Notes under the pieces: generated by a model
Databases searched by the model: none
The model's input: only the letters and a program-made list of their open reading frames with translations
What the model was told of the DNA's origin: nothing
Shown here: positions 51,268-54,532 of the stretch, in pieces
Position numbering within the stretch: position 1 is the first letter of the stretch
Layout: each line of letters begins with the position of its first letter
Translations under genes and position numbers: made by a program
Assembly (NCBI GenBank): GCA_900551915.1
Contig: URXT01000012.1
Location: forward strand, 1-54,532
DNA from: an uncultured bacterium
GTDB lineage: Bacteria > Cyanobacteriota > Vampirovibrionia > Gastranaerophilales > Gastranaerophilaceae
Direction of reading: 5' to 3'
Length of the DNA stretch: 54,532 nt

Positions 51268-52140
51268 TTGCCGAAAAAAATTGAATTAGCTAAATACGCA
51301 GGATTTTGCTACGGAGTCAAACGTGCCGTTGAAACTGCTAAAAAGTTAAAAGCCGAAAATCCGGATAAAGAAGTTTTTGTTCTTGGTGAACTTATTCATA
51401 ATGCTCACGTTATTAATGAACTTGAGAGTTTGCGTATTAAAACCCTCTATGAAATTCCTCAAACCGGTGAAGGTATTTGTGTTATCAGAAGCCACGGCGA
51501 AAGTCCTGAAGTTATCGAAAAAATTAAACAAGCAGGATTTACAATCGTGGATTTGACCTGTCCTGATGTTAAAAAAGTTCAGCAAAAAGCTGTTGAACTT
51601 GCAAAAGAGGGTTATTTTGTCGTAATTGTCGGCAAATCAGAGCATCCGGAAGTCGTTGCAATTAAAGCAAACGCACTTTTGTGGAGTGAAAATGTTGCTG
51701 TTGCAGCCTCTGTCGAACAGTTAAAAGAATTTGAAACCAAAATTAAAGCGCATCGTCGCGCGGGTGTTGTTGTTCAAACAACTCAGAGACTCGAAACACT
51801 TAATTCCATTGTGAATTATCTGACTTCAATTACAAAAGAAATTCATATTGCAAACACCATCTGCCAAAGTACTTCAATGCGTCAGAATGAAGCAAAAGCG
51901 CTTGCAAAAGAAGCTGATTTGATGGTTGTTGTCGGCTCTAAAAAAAGCGCAAATACAACTCATCTTGCAGAAATTTTAAATGGAATTACAAAAACAATTC
52001 ATATCGAAAGCCCTGATGAATTGGATTTATATAAAGACTTAACCGAAAATGCAGAAAAGATTTCGGTAACGGCAGGTGCCTCAACGCCGCAAAAACTAAT
52101 TGAGGCTGTGGTAAACAGACTTGATGCTCCGCGTGCATAA
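51268..52140 (+). CDS. ispH: 4-Hydroxy-3-methylbut-2-enyl diphosphate reductase
   Basis: The 290-aa iron-sulfur enzyme makes IPP and DMAPP in the last step of the MEP isoprenoid pathway. The three cluster ligands are visible: C14 in GFCYGVKRAVE, C98 in DLTCPDV and C199 in NTICQSTSMRQNEA. Substrate-binding HNAHVINEL (about 44-52) and RSHGESPEV (about 74-82) are also present. The start is a TTG at 51268 with only a weak AAGAAAG upstream. It is followed 73 nt later by rpsA; the ispH-rpsA neighbourhood is common, and the two are fused in some Clostridia. Confidence 0.96.
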   Translation: MPKKIELAKYAGFCYGVKRAVETAKKLKAENPDKEVFVLGELIHNAHVINELESLRIKTLYEIPQTGEGICVIRSHGESPEVIEKIKQAGFTIVDLTCPDVKKVQQKAVELAKEGYFVVIVGKSEHPEVVAIKANALLWSENVAVAASVEQLKEFETKIKAHRRAGVVVQTTQRLETLNSIVNYLTSITKEIHIANTICQSTSMRQNEAKALAKEADLMVVVGSKKSANTTHLAEILNGITKTIHIESPDELDLYKDLTENAEKISVTAGASTPQKLIEAVVNRLDAPRA

Positions 52141-52213
52141 ATTTCTGCAAACCGCAGTCACAAAAATTTTGACAGAAAAATATTACAATTAAAATGAAAG
52201 GACATATATTAAA

Positions 52214-53287
52214 ATGACAACAATGGAAAAAACAAACATGGATGAATTCGAAAGATTATTAGAAGAATCTTTCTCAAAAAGCAACGCAGTTGCAGACATC
52301 GTAGAAGGTACAATTATTAAAAAAGAAACTGACGGCTATTTAGTAAGCGTTCGCGGCGCAAAAACAGAAGCTTTCCTTCCTTTAAAAGAAATTTCTTCTG
52401 CTGATGGCGCAGAAACTGTTGACATTGGCGACGTAAAAGAATTTTACGTTCTAAAAGAAGAAAACGATGCAGAAGGAATGCTTTTATCACTTAAACGCTT
52501 GGCATTTGCACAGGCTTGGGCGCAATTGAATGATGCAAAAATTCAAGGCGATACAATCCTTGCAAAAGTTGTTTCAATCGTTAAAGGCGGCGTACTTGTT
52601 GACGTTGCAGACTTGAAAGGTTTCATTCCTTCATCTCAATTGAGAACAGGAACTCCGTTTGACGGCTTAATCGATACAAAAATCGAAGTTAAAGTTCTTG
52701 AAGCTGATCCTAAGAAAAATAAACTTATCCTTTCTCAGCGTCAGGCAGTTGCAGAACAGCGCGACCAGGTTGTTGACAACATTCTTTCAACTCTTGAAGA
52801 AGATATGGTTGTTAAAGGCGAAGTAGTTAGAATTGCAGACTTTGGCGCATTTGTTGATATCAACGGAATTGACGGCTTGCTGCCGATTTCAGAAATTTCT
52901 TGGTCAAGAATTAAGCACCCGTCAGATGTTATTTCTCTTGGTGAAACAATCGAAGTTAAAATCATTAAAATTGACAACGAATTGAAGAGAATATCACTTT
53001 CTTTAAAGAGAATGGGCGAAGATCCGTGGCAGCAAATTGAAGGCCAATTTGAAGAAGGTCAGGTAATCACAGGAACCGTAAACAAAGTTACAGGTTTTGG
53101 CGCCTTCATTAACATCTTCCCCGGAGTAGAAGCATTATTGCCGGTATCTGAAATGGCTGAAGAAAACGTAAATCCATTTAACAGATACAAAGTCGGCGAC
53201 AGCGTAGAAGTTTTGATTAAAAAATTCACTCCGCAAGAACACAGAATTGCGTTGAGCGTAAAAGACATCAACAAAGACGCTGAATAG
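52214..53287 (+). CDS. rpsA: Ribosomal protein S1
   Basis: The 357-aa RNA-binding protein unfolds and docks mRNA on the 30S subunit. Four S1 (OB-fold) domains are visible at about 20-88 (VEGTIIKKETDGYLVSVRGA), 105-172 (ILAKVVSIVKGGVLVDVADL), 190-260 (VKGEVVRIADFGAFVDINGI) and 275-347 (ITGTVNKVTGFGAFINIFPG). Four domains is shorter than the six of E. coli S1 and fits Firmicute or cyanobacterial types. The start has AAAGGA 11 nt upstream. The presence of many genes without Shine-Dalgarno sequences here makes S1 of functional interest. Confidence 0.93.
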   Translation: MTTMEKTNMDEFERLLEESFSKSNAVADIVEGTIIKKETDGYLVSVRGAKTEAFLPLKEISSADGAETVDIGDVKEFYVLKEENDAEGMLLSLKRLAFAQAWAQLNDAKIQGDTILAKVVSIVKGGVLVDVADLKGFIPSSQLRTGTPFDGLIDTKIEVKVLEADPKKNKLILSQRQAVAEQRDQVVDNILSTLEEDMVVKGEVVRIADFGAFVDINGIDGLLPISEISWSRIKHPSDVISLGETIEVKIIKIDNELKRISLSLKRMGEDPWQQIEGQFEEGQVITGTVNKVTGFGAFINIFPGVEALLPVSEMAEENVNPFNRYKVGDSVEVLIKKFTPQEHRIALSVKDINKDAE

Positions 53288-53302
53288 TTTTTAACTTAAT
53301 AT

Positions 53303-53331
53303 AAAAAGCCATCCGTAAGGATGGCTTTTTT
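53303..53331 (+). terminator. rpsA terminator
   Basis: AAAAAGCCATCC (53303-53314), loop GTAA, GGATGGCTTTTT (53319-53330) and a further T. A strong intrinsic terminator 15 nt after the stop, able to act also for the convergent XRE gene. Confidence 0.93.
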
Positions 53332-53352
53332 GTTGTTAAAATTGAAGTTTTC

Positions 53353-53556
53353 TTAATTTCTCAGTTCAAGATTGCAATGTATGATTTCTGCGATTAGTTT
53401 CATTTCCCGGTAAGTAATAGTTTCGTTTCGTAGTTTGTTTGAAAGATTTGCCAGCGAGTAAGGTTTTTCAAGCTGTTTGGAAAGTTCTTCTGCAACAAAT
53501 TTTAAGCTCAATCCTTTTTGATAAAGTATTTCCTTAACTTCTGTAATAATCCTCAT
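53353..53556 (-). CDS. Small XRE-like HTH regulator divergent from pseudopilin J
   Basis: The protein is 67 aa. It is a minimal helix-turn-helix: VKEILYQKGLSLKFVAEELS (7-26), then SLANLSNKLRNETITYREMK (34-53) as recognition region, and a last helix LIAEIIHCNLELRN. This is the short form often seen in phage-like and mobile-element regulators. No Shine-Dalgarno precedes the ATG. It shares a 118-bp region with pseudopilin J that contains an inverted repeat around the promoter. It probably acts on that promoter; this is inferred from position and from three similar pairs in the window. Confidence 0.75.
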   Translation of the reverse strand: MRIITEVKEILYQKGLSLKFVAEELSKQLEKPYSLANLSNKLRNETITYREMKLIAEIIHCNLELRN

Positions 53557-53592
53557 AAATTCATGATGGCATAATGTAAATTATTTTCAATA

Positions 53593-53647
53593 AATGCGTT
53601 TATAAGTGTTGACAATATTAAATTAATATATTTATAATAAACGTATT
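53593..53647 (+). promoter_or_regulatory. Promoter of pseudopilin J bracketed by inverted operator half-sites
   Basis: TTGACA (53609-53614), an 18-nt spacer and TATAAT (53633-53638) form the promoter. AATGCGTTTAT (53593-53603) and its inverted copy ATAAACGTATT (53637-53647, one mismatch) bracket it, 44 bp apart or about four helical turns. This fits looping or occlusion by the divergent XRE-like protein. Confidence 0.8.
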
Positions 53648-53674
53648 AATTTAATTATATGAAAGTGAGAATGC

Positions 53675-54391
53675 ATGAATAAGTTAAATTCTTTTACTAT
53701 GGCCGAAGTGTTAATAACGCTTGGAATAATTGGAATTGTTGCTGCAATGACTTTGCCGTCTGTCATTAATAAATCCCAGAAATTTATCTTGAAACAACAG
53801 TTTAAAAAAGCATATTCAATTTTGGCACAAGCCTTGCTGAAATCTGAGGCAGACTTGGGTTACAGCCCGCTATGTTATTATAATGCAGAGCAAGATGTAT
53901 CATCCTCAGCAGGGTATAAGGGAGGTGGACATAGTGAAGAATGCTCTGTGCTGCAAGATGCAATGCTAAAAAATCTCAATGTTATACAAAAATGTGAAAG
54001 CAATGCCTATGCAAATCATTGCATTCCTGAGTATATTGGGTTTGAAAAAGTTTTCATGCAAAACGATCCGGATATGAGTGAGGAAGAGGCTAAGGATAAA
54101 ATAAAAGGTTTCCTGGGCTGGAGTACAACAAATATTTTAAATAGAAATCAGGCATATATTTTACAAGATGGTATTATAATCATCGCATATTACGCTATCC
54201 CTTTTCCATATAATTTTGCGGTAGATGTGAATGGTAAAAAAGGGCCAAATAAATGGGGATATGACTTATTCCCGTTTATTACCGTAGCGAATTCGAAAAC
54301 AAATTTGATAATTTTAGGATATGGCGGTTATCCTGTTGAACGCGGCGGCGTTAGTACTCCGGAAATGATAAGGCAAATGCATAATAAATAA
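53675..54391 (+). CDS. Prepilin-type pseudopilin J
   Basis: The protein is 238 aa. The leader MNKLNS precedes FTMAEVLITLGIIGIVAAMT, with Ser at -1, which is rare. The helix runs into LKQQFKKAYSILAQALLKSE. The globular domain has four to five Cys, and the loop FAVDVNGKKGPNKWGYDLFP (about 191-210) is the clearest copy of the D-x-N-G-x-x-GPN-x-x-G-x-D motif, a likely calcium site as in GspG-like pseudopilins. It ends with a Gly-rich tail (LGYGGYPVERGGVSTPEMIR). The remaining 141 nt of the window after it contain nothing recognisable. Confidence 0.9.
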   Translation: MNKLNSFTMAEVLITLGIIGIVAAMTLPSVINKSQKFILKQQFKKAYSILAQALLKSEADLGYSPLCYYNAEQDVSSSAGYKGGGHSEECSVLQDAMLKNLNVIQKCESNAYANHCIPEYIGFEKVFMQNDPDMSEEEAKDKIKGFLGWSTTNILNRNQAYILQDGIIIIAYYAIPFPYNFAVDVNGKKGPNKWGYDLFPFITVANSKTNLIILGYGGYPVERGGVSTPEMIRQMHNK

Positions 54392-54532
54392 TATTGTAAC
54401 TGTCAGCTTTCACTAAAATCGTCAGCAAACATACACCTTTCCCAGCGCCGCTGTCCAAATCCTGCACCTGTTCGTCTAATTCTTTTACAAGCGCTTTTCA
54501 CCTAATCCAGTTCCAATACGTAAGAGTGGACT

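Noticed and set aside
54392..54532. Possible gene start in the last 141 nt
   Set aside because: No start codon with ribosome site and no open frame of useful length; nothing else recognisable.
1..54532. tRNA genes and CRISPR arrays
   Set aside because: GGTTCGA/GGTTCAA-like matches fall inside pilin or bamA coding sequence without cloverleaf context, and no spaced direct repeats were found.

Overview
The window is low-GC chromosomal DNA from a diderm, fermentative bacterium. My best guess is a gut lineage of the Vampirovibrionia/Melainabacteria (Gastranaerophilales), the non-photosynthetic sister group of Cyanobacteria. This is inference. It rests on an Omp85/BamA with three POTRA domains next to an OmpH/Skp chaperone, ADP-forming acetyl-CoA synthetase for fermentative ATP production, very many prepilin-type proteins, and many lineage-type proteins that begin with a short 'MxIxxI...NFxG' segment. 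No tRNA, rRNA, CRISPR array, integrase or transposase is visible.

Layout. Region 1-3.8 kb: a hypothetical gene, a GNAT-like protein, a matrixin-type metalloprotease, a zinc-ribbon protein and spmAB. Region 3.8-6.9 kb: two paralogous pseudopilin genes, each divergent from a small XRE regulator, with an EF-hand-like, Pro/His-rich exported protein between them. Region 6.9-13.4 kb: ADP-forming acetate-CoA ligase, two tandem small paralogs, a TatD-associated type radical SAM protein and two tagged membrane proteins. Region 13.4-22.3 kb (all minus): GH77 glucanotransferase, a stand-alone FlhA-C-like protein, uridine phosphorylase, ompH, bamA and sulP. Region 22.3-25.2 kb: an orphan sugar ABC permease, a 44-aa membrane protein, a U32 protein and a YqeG phosphatase. 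Region 25.2-33.5 kb: five prepilin-type proteins, three of them large and glycine-rich and ending in VVI(L/R)W, interrupted by a class II photolyase. Region 33.5-38 kb: tolC/emrA/emrB-type tripartite efflux. Region 38-44.4 kb: a second tagged membrane paralog, a nested dispersed repeat, a SIMPL protein, gdhA, a pseudopilin preceded by a 12-G tract, trpS, and another pseudopilin/XRE pair. Region 44.5-54.5 kb: ftsZ, fba, two large orphan proteins, ispH-rpsA, and a fourth XRE/pseudopilin pair.

How it fits together. Housekeeping genes (ftsZ, trpS, ispH, rpsA, fba, gdhA, bamA) are interleaved with an accessory surface layer. That layer contains ten proteins with class III (prepilin peptidase) signals at about eight loci. 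Four of the ten are divergent from a different small XRE-type regulator, three of these with near-consensus TTGACA/TATAAT promoters and all with operator-like palindromes nearby. One further pseudopilin sits behind a frame-breaking poly-G tract. This looks like a set of individually switched, secreted or surface pseudopilins. The second recurring theme is a short N-terminal segment shared by about nine otherwise unrelated proteins, including a carbohydrate enzyme, which could be a sorting tag.

Several start codons were moved from the longest ORF to the codon supported by a Shine-Dalgarno sequence or the N-terminal motif. These are noted in the entries. No database searches were run; all family calls are by recognition of motifs.
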